From Moringa oleifera (Eukaryota > Streptophyta > Magnoliopsida > Brassicales > Moringaceae): a DNA stretch of 64,000 nucleotides. The position numbers and the translations under genes are program-made. Under the pieces are notes generated by a model. The model was not told the origin of the DNA. It did not search any database and saw only the letters and a program-made list of their open reading frames with translations. Below, piece by piece: positions 1 through 10,000 of the stretch. The stretch is from positions 1,612,001-1,676,000 of the forward strand of contig JAJFZO010000396.1 in assembly GCA_021397835.1 (NCBI GenBank). The letters are read 5' to 3'. Positions within the stretch are counted from its first letter, which is position 1, and every line of letters begins with the position of its first letter.

Positions 1-750
1 TAATCATTACAAAAATAAAAATATAATTATAAAATCTTATAAAATTAAATTATTAAAATATTTTAACTAATAACCAATCATCATTTCACATAAAGTCTTT
101 AGATAAATTTGTAAATCTTTATAATTTATAAGTTATGAAATGTTTTAATTTGTTACAATCAATAATTATAATAATTAATTTAAATCTCATCCTACACTTC
201 TTTTGTATTATTAAAAACTTTTTCTCATGCTACCATTATTCATGAGAAATAATACCGATTGGGATATTTTTTCTTTCTTATGGTGACATTTGATTTTTCG
301 ATGTCATAGTGTAAAGTTACTCAATATACTGGAAAAATATTTGTATAGGAACAAGTGAATTGATACAATTTTGTATTTATATATAAACAAAAAGTAAATG
401 AATTGAAAATAAAAATATAAAAAGTTACAGATTCTTCCTCCTTGATTGTTACATACAATACTATTATTTGCTCAATACTTTATTTATAACATAATAGTGA
501 ATACTAGACCATGAGTATTTCATTTGCCTTTTACTTTAGATAACGATTTATCTCATGCTCTAATTTAGGCTGCATGAGAGTTCACTTGCTATTAAAAATT
601 TCTCGAGAAGCAAACTTAAATCAAGGTCTACAAAGCTCCTTTTTGGTCATATTTGCTGGAGAAGAGCCATGCCAATAGCTGGAAAAGAACAAAAAAACAT
701 AAAAGCTGATACTAATAAAAAGAAAAAAAGTAATTATAAATTGGAGACAA
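1..750. other. AT-rich spacer, no gene seen
   Basis: AT-rich sequence with stop codons in all frames and no recognisable protein similarity. I see nothing beyond simple A/T runs. It leads directly into the degenerate tandem array that starts near 760. Confidence 0.6.
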
Positions 751-759
751 AAGATTAAT

Positions 760-1160
760 TCAGACCCCTCACCTAGGTCTAGAATCCTTAGTCCAAATTT
801 GGAACCACTCAGCCAGGTCTGGAACCCCCAGACCCCTCACTCAGATTTGGAAACTCTAGTCCAGATCTGGAACCCCTCACCCAATCTGGAACTCCAACCC
901 AGATTTGGAACCCTTCACCCAGGTACAAAACTCTGAGCCTAGATGTGGAACCCCAGCCCAGATTTGGAACCCCTCTCACCCAGATCTGAAACACTCAGCC
1001 TAGATCTAGAATTCCAGCCAAGATCTGGAACTCATCTCCCCTAGATCCGAAACAATCAACCTAAATCTAGAACACCAGCCCAGATTTGAAACTCTTCTCA
1101 CCCAAATCTGAAACTCTTAGCCTAGATCTAGAACCTTTCAACCAGGAACTCTCATCCCAC
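760..1160. repeat. Degenerate tandem array of about 20-bp units (GATCTGGAACCC-like)
   Basis: The stretch repeats variants of 'cccagatctggaaccc' followed by 'ctcaccca' or 'ctcagccta' roughly every 20 bases. Pairs of units form a longer composite period of about 60 bases. Divergence between copies is high, so the array is old. A short antisense reading frame (809-994) rich in 'FQIWVRG/GFQIWVG' is only the translation of this repeat. Internal minisatellites like this are common in CACTA elements, and a CACTA end lies about 1.8 kb downstream, so it may belong to that element (inference). Confidence 0.7.
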
Positions 1161-1634
1161 ATTTGGGAACCCATACATCTAAATCTTAGATCTAAACAAA
1201 TATTTTGAACCTCAAAATAGATCTAAAATCTTGATGAAAATGAAACCATGCATATATATAGAATCTCAATGGGAGAAAAATCACATCCGAATTTGAGCTT
1301 AAAAATAATGAAACTAAAAGCCAAAAATCAACGAACAATAATTTCTGCATTTTAACAGAAAAGATGAGCACAATATTTCGGGAGAAAAGATATAACTTAC
1401 CAAAAAAAGGGGAGGAGATGTGGAACCCAAAAGCAAGCAACACTGCACACTCTTAATCCCTTCGATGTAAATGGTTAGGACCGATTGAATGTTTGGTTTG
1501 CATATCTACAGCCCGGATAGGCTGTCCTCACAGTGTGCACTTCTTACCTAAAGAATCGAAGAAATGTTTAAGTAATTGGAGAAGAAGAACGAATGAATTA
1601 ATTAATTTGTCGATGTTTCTGGAGAAGATGCAAA

Positions 1635-1890
1635 GATTTATTCACAGTTATGGCTGAAACTGTGAATAAAAGATGCAAAGTTTTGTTCACAATTACTGCT
1701 AGAACTGTGAATAAAAACCTTTATTCACAGTTATGGCAGTAACTGTGAATAAAAGGTACAGAGTTTTGTTCACAGTTCTAGCTGTAACTGTGAATAAAAG
1801 ATACAGAGTTGTGTTCACAGTTACTGCCAGAACTATGAATAAAACCTTTTATTCACAGTTATGGCTGAAACTGTGAACAAAGGTTAGTGC
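1635..1890. repeat. Left cluster of TTCACAGTT...AACTGTGAA palindromic repeats
   Basis: About eight palindromic units of roughly 30 bases (stem TTCACAGTT/AACTGTGAA, loop such as 'atggctga' or 'actgctag'), separated by 'taaaagatgcaaag'-type linkers. They match the cluster at 2705-2905. They look like subterminal transposase-binding repeats of the CACTA remnant. Confidence 0.8.
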
Positions 1891-2335
1891 CTTTATTCAC
1901 TCACTGTCACTGCCTCCTTCATTCACTTGCACATGGATTCACAGCTTCACCAGAAAAATAAAGCACGGGAGAGAAGAGGGAGGGCTGAGGAAGGCCAACT
2001 GTAACTTCGGCATGGTGGTGGTGGGTGTGCGTGAGCATCCCTTTCCTTCTACTGCTGTGAGGCAGCAGAGGGGTTTGCTTTTTATATATGTTCTCATCAC
2101 CTTCTGGAGAGGGCATAACTTCCATCTGGATCCTCTTAATTCGTTTGAAATTAATTAATGGTTTGGCTTAACTTTACAGCATATCTCACAGTTAATTACC
2201 TCCTCTTGGCATCAAGTTCATGTTTTGCTAGTTCCTCTTATATATACATATATATATATATATACATACATCAAAAAAATCACAAAAAGATGCAGAAACA
2301 GAGGAGAAAGATAGGGACAAAGAGGGAGAGAGTAC

Positions 2336-2377
2336 CTTTGCTCGGAGAAGCTGGTTATTGTTATGCAAGTTAATTTC
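2336..2377 (-). pseudogene. Captured AGAMOUS-like MADS-box exon (second 42-bp K-domain exon)
   Basis: On the minus strand, CAG precedes exactly 42 bases that translate to EINLHNNNQLLRAK, followed by GTACTC. This matches the AGAMOUS/SHATTERPROOF-type K-domain exon (EVDLHNDNQ-LRAK type) in sequence, length and phase. The following IAENER exon of such genes is not found downstream. The fragment lies inside the CACTA remnant, which suggests transduplication of a host gene piece. It cannot encode a MADS protein by itself. Confidence 0.87.
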
Positions 2378-2572
2378 CTGCAAGACACCCATGAATGGTT
2401 TCAATGAGACAGAAAGAAAACATTTGTAGGTTATAAGTGGACACTAATTTTTCAATTCAGACCTGAAGCTACTGAAGTGATTTTCAATGGCAGAATCAAT
2501 GGAAACTCAATATGCTTGTTTAACCTATGCTACCATATTAGAAATTTAAGGGGATTATGAGCATAGAGTTAC

Positions 2573-2614
2573 CCTCTTCTGCATGTACTCGATTTTGGCA
2601 AACAGCAGCTCATT
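2573..2614 (-). pseudogene. Captured AGAMOUS-like MADS-box exon (first 42-bp K-domain exon)
   Basis: On the minus strand, AACCAG precedes 42 bases encoding NELLFAKIEYMQKR, followed by GTAACT. AG-clade MADS genes have two adjacent 42-bp exons here (NELLF-EI-YMQKR, then E-DLHN-N). Both are present in order, separated by a 195-base intron with intact GT and AG. The preceding K-box exon (ending RSKK) is absent. Preserved reading frame and splice sites suggest a fairly recent capture. Whether it is transcribed is unknown. Confidence 0.9.
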
Positions 2615-2704
2615 CTGGTTCAGGAGGGGGTTGAAGAAACGGAAGAAGAAAAGAAAGGAAGACCTGTAACAGAGGCAAAAAAATTCAATGCATGGTGCAC
2701 ATAC

Positions 2705-2905
2705 CTTTTGTTCACAATTATAAACATAACTGTGAATAAAACTTTCACTTAGTTCACAGTTATAAGTACAACTGTGAACAAGAGTTTTCCTTTATTCACA
2801 GTTTTAGTAACAACTATGAATAAAAAAAATCTTTGTTCACAGTTTTATTACAACTGTGAATAAAAATTCTTTTATTCACAGTTGTTATTAAAACTGTGAA
2901 CTATC
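2705..2905. repeat. Right cluster of TTCACAGTT...AACTGTGAA palindromic repeats
   Basis: Five to six palindromic units of the same family as at 1635-1890, the last ending about 30 bases inside the CACTA terminus at 2938. Their position relative to the terminus is what is expected of CACTA subterminal repeats. Confidence 0.8.
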
Positions 2906-2939
2906 TAGTGTGAAGTAATCCCATTTTTCTTATAGTGTA

Positions 2940-4390
2940 TGGGTGTTTGAAGATTTAAAATTTGATACAACGGTGGCACTAGGTCATGGGGTGGTAGTAC
3001 CAACCAAATTAGCCCTTAAAGACAAACTTTTAAAAATATCCCATTTAGACAGTAGCACCGACCAAGATAACATTGTCCTTAGCCTATGCCTTGCTTAGTT
3101 TTTATGTTTTCAATATGACTCTTTAAAACCCAACTTCTTTCGTTGAAAATAAATGTACATCTCATTTTTTGGAAGAATCTCTTTTAAATTTAAAAGCTTT
3201 GTAAGACATGATTCAATTTAATTTTTTGTATTATGTATTTTGAGCAAACGCAAGGAGATTTACATAAGTTTTTAATTATCTTAATCTACTTACTTTTGTT
3301 TTCTAAAGTTCTTCATTATTGCATAGCTGCAAGCATTCACATTAGCTTTTCATTGCCATTGATTAATTTTATGATCAAGCTAAGGTACACATCTCACTGA
3401 AATATTGGTCCATAAAGATGTTTGTTATCATCAAGATATGTTATCACATTATAACCTTACGAGATCATGGACTAATAAAAAACAAATTCTCAAAAAATGA
3501 CAACTTTTGCATGTACATTGAAATAGTTATTAATGGTGAAACACCAAGGCAAAGAATCATTGAAATTATTTTGACATTATACATGCACTTTTAATGAGTT
3601 TCAAATCGATCTCATACATTGTTCATTAGCCACATGTCTTATACGATTATAATGTGATGACTTCTTTTAATAATAACAAATATCTTAAGAATTAATTTTT
3701 GATTAAGATGCTTAGCTGAGCTTGACAATAGGATCAATAAAATGCTATAATTGAAGGTATGTAATGGTGAATAATATTAAAGATCAAACATGTAAAGAAT
3801 CAACCAAAAGTAAAGACCTAAAGTTAAGATATGTAAGTCTTCATGTAACTATTAGTTTTGCTTAAAGAGAAATCCTTTTGAAATGAATATTTGAAACAAA
3901 ACAAAAAATGTTAATGGAACTTTAATTGATTTTGGATCAAAAAATATTTTAAATGAGCTCTAAAAAAGGAACCTATATACAAAAACATTAGCTTATTCTA
4001 CTCAATCCAATTTGCCATTCGGATGATTGAATCAATAAAACTCAAAGGACACACTGCATAAAAATTTAACTCAATAAAATTCTCAATTCGATTGATCGAA
4101 TTATTAAGAGATTTTCAAGACTCAGTTAAATTCATCTTTGTATAATTCAATCAATCAAATTTTATAAACTCGGTCAACTGAATTTTTAAAATTTCAAGTT
4201 TTAGCTTTAACAGATATGTAATTTGGTTGATCAAATTATGTTAAACATTCAACTAAATTACCTTAGTTATACATAACAATCATAAAAATTTAAAATATGT
4301 ATAAAAAGCTTTCAAAAATATATTCTTAATATAGACTCCATTTGAGATGCATCTATTTGAAGTAAGAATTTTTTTTTCCTCTTTAAGCAC
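2940..4390. other. AT-rich spacer with possible LTR-retrotransposon debris
   Basis: No coding potential. Around 3930-4270 there are many short near-palindromic 'aattcgattgatcgaatt'-type motifs, and around 3420-3680 there are loosely inverted segments containing 'ttatcacattataa' and 'ttataatgtgatga'. These are features seen in decayed LTRs, but I cannot assign a family. Confidence 0.4.
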
Positions 4391-4399
4391 TCTTATCTT

Positions 4400-4725
4400 G
4401 ATTCAAGTTTTCATTGTTTAAGTATACTAAAAGAGATTTAGATCTCTATTAGAGAGATTTAGATCTTCATTATGGACATCTATAGTTGAGTAAGTGTTTT
4501 GCCTTTACTTGACAATCATTATATTCTTATGAGATTGGATTAAGTAATGAAGGGATTCACCATATTGTAATACCTTGGTTGGGTTATCCAAGCAATCTTT
4601 TATTCAAGTTTTAGTAATGAAATCCTTAAACAGGTGAGCTTAAAAGCGTGAACGTAGGCAGAAATTACTTAACTGCATTAAAACGCTTGTGTTTTGCATC
4701 CTTATCCCTACTTTTAAAATTTATG
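4400..4725 (+). mobile_element. Probable LTR fragment (3' part of an LTR retrotransposon)
   Basis: The sequence 'gtgaacgtaggcagaaatta' followed by 'cttaactgcattaaaacgct' resembles the R/U5 region shared by many plant Copia/SIRE-type LTRs (a 'gtggacgtaggc ... ccacgttaaa' layout). No primer-binding site or coding region follows, so it is probably a solo or broken LTR. Based on motif recall only. Confidence 0.4.
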
Positions 4726-4729
4726 CAAT

Positions 4730-6080
4730 TTACTTATTAAATATTTTATTATGGTTATAATTTATATCCAAGAGTCTCCCACCACCGTAGACTTCATGAC
4801 AAACGGGTTTAAGATTGAGATTTGAATGGTCAAAAAACGAATAGGTCATAAGGGAACTAACACCTTCAACTAACGGGTAAGGTTCATATTTTGTTTTATT
4901 ATTTCCTTTACAACACAACCTTACTCACTTGGAAAAATTAACAATTCGCAGTCGAAGATCAAAATACAAAACAAAGCATAATGATCCTCACTATTGTGAG
5001 CGATCGATTTCATGATTTGAAGGAAAAACTTCCTTTTAACATTATATGTTGATACCAAAATTTATTAAAAGAGAAGACAAATGAAGAAAGAGAAATTGTT
5101 GGAAAAAATGCGAAAAAATTGTTCAGATCATAAGATTGCTCCAAAAAAAATTTCACGTTTTCCATTGGTTGGCTTTATTCTTTTATAGGTGTAGAATTGT
5201 GCTGTTAATTGATAAAGCGTGATATCTTGAAAATGCTTATTCATTGTTGCTTCATTATTTAGTTGTACAACATTTTTTTGCATTGAATGAGGTTTTTTAT
5301 TTGCATTTTATTTTGATCTTCATCACTTAGAAAGGTTAACGCTTGATTTTAATAAAAAAATCATATTAATATCTTTTGATTTTAAATTTAATTAAAATTA
5401 AATTTTTAATAAGATTATCACGTCACATATCATTCTTATTATGAACTCGTATTGAAGGATTCTTTTTTTAAAAAATAGATTTTTTATTATTGTATTTTTT
5501 AATTTTAAATTTATTATAAATTTATTAATTTTTAAAATAAAAATAAATTATATAAAATTTTAAAATTTATTTCATATTGTAAATCAAATATTTATATTTT
5601 AAAAATAACAAAAACATTGATATATTAATTTGAATTAAATTAAATTTTATAAAAAATTTAATAATTAAAAATATTCAAATTAAAAATTATATACAATAAA
5701 ATTTGAATTTAATTTTATTATAAATATAAAAAAATATTCAGGCTACCATTATAAGAAATTTTAAAAATTTTAAAGTATTAAAAATATATTTTTTAATTTA
5801 TGTTATTAAAAATTTAAAAATTTTAGATAAAAAATTATTCAAACTTAAAAAATAAATAATAAAATAGAATGAATAATTTATTTACATAATTTTTAAAGTT
5901 TTTTAATAATAAACATAAAATTAATTTTTATAATTATTTAAATTTAAATTAAATTAAATTAATTATTATTTAAAAAAATTAATAAAAATATGAAATGAAA
6001 TTAAAATTTTATATAATTTTACTCTAATTTTTATTATTTTTTTAAACACGAAATCAACACAAGTTCAAAAAATGGTCAAC
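4730..6080. other. AT-rich spacer, low complexity
   Basis: From about 5340 to 6060 the sequence is almost entirely A/T, with short repeats of 'aattaaat' and 'taaaaatt'. No gene or RNA feature was recognised. Base composition changes abruptly near 6080 at the start of the presumed EDR2 promoter. Confidence 0.6.
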
Positions 6081-6539
6081 ATAGTTTCATATAAAAAGTA
6101 AAAACGATCCACGGCTGTCGTTTAATTCAAAAGACAAGGATGCCCTTCCTCGAGTGCCGTGACAGTAATCATTTTTGCTCGATTAATCGTTCACTGGTAC
6201 GGCGGCTAAACGGACTGAAAAAGGCAACTTTGAGTTATCGATCTGGAGGGTACTTACGTCATTTCAAACGAAATAGTCAAACCCACTGTCGGATTTTGAT
6301 TCAAAATCTGAAAAAACGTCACAGCGCTAAGACACAGTGTACGCCCACCGATCAATAAGGATCATCCACGCGGCAACCTCTCTGAATAAACGGCCTTTTT
6401 AAATTACGTGGGATCTCTCAATTGCGTCAGTAAGCGTCTCTTAGCGAGGATAGGATCGTCCTATCAGTCCTCTCTATCCGTCGTCGTTTTATAGCTCCGT
6501 CGCGATTGCCCCCAACAACCATCGTGTGATTCTTTCCGT

Positions 6540-7032
6540 GCATTTTCTCTCTCTAGGTTCCCTCTTGCTCTCTCTCTCTCTTTAAAAAAAAAAAAAAAAC
6601 AGTCTTCTGCAGCCTCTTTGCCAAACTGGTACTGTTTCTTTTAATATATGATTTTTTATCGTCCTATTGCTTCCCTCATTTTCTCTCTCTAGAATTCAAT
6701 CTTAAACTCACTCTCCTGCGCAATTCACTCGTTACAGGTCGTGCTCTTGTCTCTCTATGAATACTTATTCAGTTTTGTGTCTCTAAGGTTCAGCGATTCT
6801 CTAACTGCTGTTTCTCTTGCATTAGTGTTTTAAGAAATGAGAATTCAAATCTAAGAGTCGCTGGTTTCTGGGTTCTCCTAGTGAACATGAAGGATCAGGT
6901 GACTTAGGTTGTGCTGATCTCGCCGGAAGCTAAGATTGAGATCCAAGCTTCCGCATCTGCGAGAATTTTCGGATTAGAATTCAAATTTCATTTCTTTTTG
7001 TGTGGAACTTTGGTGGATTGTGAGGGGCAAAT
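6540..7032 (+). promoter_or_regulatory. Presumed promoter/5' leader of the EDR2-type gene
   Basis: Pyrimidine-rich leader with a (CT)n tract and a run of about 18 A near 6560-6600, then further CT-rich sequence, ending at the ATG at 7033. CT-rich leaders are common in plant housekeeping-type genes. A 5'UTR intron somewhere in 6640-7010 is possible but not resolved. The transcription start cannot be placed. Confidence 0.45.
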
Positions 7033-10000
7033 ATGTCCAAGGTGGTGTACGAAGGATGGATGGTGAGGTATGGAAGGAGGAAGATCGGGCGATCCTTTAT
7101 TCACATGCGGTATTTCGTGCTCGAGCCCCGGCTTCTCGCCTATTACAAGAGGAAGCCTCAGGATAACCAGGTGAAGGAAAATAATTTACTCTTCGTTTTG
7201 GTTGGTTAACTGTTTTAGCTGAGAGTTGTGAATCTGAGTGCGGCATTGCTTGGATCAGTATTTTGAAGCTCTTTTCCTTTTCTTTTTAATGACTTTTAGT
7301 GCATGCTTTGATGAAGAATTTGTAAGTGTTTTTAAAATTTCTTTTGGAAGTAAAATTGAATTTGAAAAGGAGGCCAGAAAAGTGCTTTTAAGAATGCTAG
7401 TTTTAAGCATCTCTGGTTGCAGCACTTAGGTGATTTTTCTGGAATGTGGCTTTAAGGAAAGTAGGAGCATCTTGTTGCGAGAGGAGAGTGGTGTTGAGGG
7501 CCATTACTATGTTTGAAAAGAAAGGAATTGATTTCAGCATGAGAATCTTTATGTGCTTCAAATATTTGGCTTTTCTTTTTTCTCTGTATCCTTTTGTAAT
7601 CGATCCAGTTGACAGCTCAATTTCAAAGTTCTTTTAATGAAATGAAAAGTTTTGTAAAAGGTGTTCCTATGCTAAATTAGGTCCCAATCAAGACCTTGGT
7701 GATAGATGGCAATTGTAGGGTGGAGGACCGAGGCTTGAAGACTCACCATGGACATGTGAGTAAAATTTCCATTTGCACTTGCGTATGCACAGATGCATGC
7801 ATCTGTCTCAGAGTAAATATTTGTGCTATCTATATGTACATATGCATTTCTTGTGTATACTATCTACAGTTATGTATATATACATCTGTATTCATGTGTA
7901 TATATATATGCATGTATGTATGTATGTATGTATGTATGGATATGTTGGTGAGTAGGTATAGATGGAGAAGTGAAGCAATATGAATATGTTGGTGAGTAGG
8001 TATAGATGGAGAAGTGAAGCAATATGTATATGCATGCAGAGACACATTCTTGCAGTTTAGAAATTTTAGGAGCTACATTAATGCGTTATCTATGGAGACT
8101 CTGGTGTTACGTTTTCTGGAAGTCATCTTTAGGGCAGTTGGACTAAAGTCTGTGCTATCAAATTAATTTCAGAACTCATGACCAAAATGCTAAACATGCC
8201 AAATCTCAAATTAAGTCAAGGGTGATGGGTTGACCATGTTACTCTTTTGTTCTTTGATGCAATATATTGTAACGACCTAAGATTATAAACTTGCATTGTT
8301 TTCTCTGTGATCTAGGCGAACAAAGAAGAACAGAGAACTTGAACATTGCTGATGCCCCCTCAATTGTTGTCTCTGACATTGTACTTATGCTGAATTGATT
8401 ATCTTTACTTATTAGTTTCTGTGATATCTTAATCATTTCTTTAACTGTAGATAGTTTACTTCAGTGGCAGGGGCTTGATGATAGGACTTATGAACTTCAG
8501 AGTTCAGCTCTATGTAGAGGTTTATGTAGCATTTCTGCGATTCTTACTAAAACCTTACTCAAGGGGTAACCATAAAAGTTTTGCCTACAATGTTGAATTA
8601 ACAATTATATCCTATAAAACTTCTTGAGTTCTTGGTGACTATATCCTTGCTCAACCTTGGATTTCTTATCAGTTGCTTCATCACTTGACTTAGTATGAAT
8701 AATTAATGGTTGATATCAAGTAGTTCAAATGTACTAACACTTAAGGCAAGCCTTCCTCTTCGTCCTTCTGGTTGGATGGAGTATCACCTTCATTTATATT
8801 TTTAGTGATGGTACAATTGGTTTTTGTTTAATGGAGCATGATGTTAATACTTAGTAGCAAAATGACTCCCCTCGATACTTAGTGTTCGCATTAGACATAA
8901 ATTCATTAGAGAGTCTGTAATATCAATATGCATAACATACTGTTGATAATGTACTTATTCTTTTGCATTTAACATATATTATCATATATACAAAAGCATA
9001 CCCATTAGAAGTTCATCAGTTTATTCCTAATATGGCCCATTATAGGCTACATCTAGGTTTCAAATTCCCACAGGCTCATTGGATAAGTTTTTTGGTCGTT
9101 AATTTTAGGGTCTTGAGGAGGATGGGTCCTCCAATCTGTTAGTTGGATTCCTCGACCCGGAAACGTCGTTATCAAAAAGAAAAAGTTCACCAGTTTATTC
9201 TTAATATGAATGGTTTAGCTGCAAGGACTAAAAGAAAAAAAAAAAGCATGTTTGTTGAGTAAGCATGTATTTCTCAGCAAGAGGCAAATCTAGAAGTTGA
9301 GAGAGTTTCCGTAGGATTAACATGCTAACAATAAGGTTTGTGTTTTGCATCTTGAAACGCAAGATTGTTTATTGTGCTCCCTCCCTCTCTCTCTTCTCGA
9401 TGTCTATGATATGCCTCTTGTTGTGTCCATCTTGAATGTTGAGGTAGCCAAGTGTGAGCAAATAATATTAGGAGTCATCAACGTATTAAGCACTCTCCAA
9501 AATGATACATACTGGGCTAAGTAGTCGGCATTAGATTGAGCTTGGAAACCTGACAATTAGTGGTCAAGAGAAGTCATCAAGGAACGGTTTCGATGACTTT
9601 TGATTCATTATCTTGAAGAAAATCAATAAGCTGCTCAATGTTAGAGCATAATAAGTTAGTTGCTTCTACTCTTATATGATTATACAGTAGTTATACAAGA
9701 AAAATTCACCAACTATGCTTGATGGTATACGTGACTAATAGTGTGATGTAGGATCCAATAGACTAAAGATAGAGCAAGTTTGTGTAGCCTAAGAAAATGA
9801 ATTTAAAATGGACATACTTAGGATTTCTCATACTTTAGTATTGAGTCTCAGTTTGAGCTTTCTTCCTGTAGTATATTGTTGATGACAACCAATTCAATTT
9901 AAATATTGAAAGTCTGCTCTACACTGGGGATAATCACCATGGTTTATATATATATATACAGGAACAGAGGCTCTAACTAGCAAAAGCAAAACATAAGAAG

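Larger units (their letters stand above)
1600..2938. mobile_element. CACTA (En/Spm) transposon remnant: right end with subterminal palindromes and captured exons
   Basis: The right edge reads, on the minus strand, CACTATAAGAAAAATGGGAT, a typical CACTA-superfamily terminus beginning at about 2938. Just inside lie many copies of a palindromic unit, TTCACAGTT, then 4-9 bases, then AACTGTGAA(T/C)AAA, clustered at about 2705-2905 and again at about 1635-1890. Such subterminal repeats are where CACTA transposases bind. No matching left terminus was found in the window, so the element is truncated, scrambled, or extends to a lost left end. Between the two clusters are two MADS-box exons. No transposase gene is present, so it is non-autonomous. 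Confidence 0.75.

Noticed and set aside
809..994. Small antisense ORF (61 aa) rich in FQIWVRG
   Set aside because: It is the translation of the degenerate tandem repeat, with no independent support.
1919..2125. Minus-strand ORF of 68 aa considered as the next AGAMOUS-type exon
   Set aside because: It lacks the IAENER motif and any MADS C-terminal similarity; probably intron or transposon sequence.
2158..2373. Plus-strand ORF of 71 aa
   Set aside because: It spans a (TA)n microsatellite (YIYIYIYI) and is antisense to the captured MADS exon.
1635..2905. Regularly spaced short repeats resembling a CRISPR array
   Set aside because: The window is a plant nuclear genome. The units are palindromic, variable and linked to a CACTA terminus, with no unique fixed-length spacers.
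7696..7983. 95-aa ORF at the start of EDR2 intron 2
   Set aside because: The first 20 residues are EDR2 exon 2 read past its splice donor; the rest is microsatellite translation (YICMYVCMYV).
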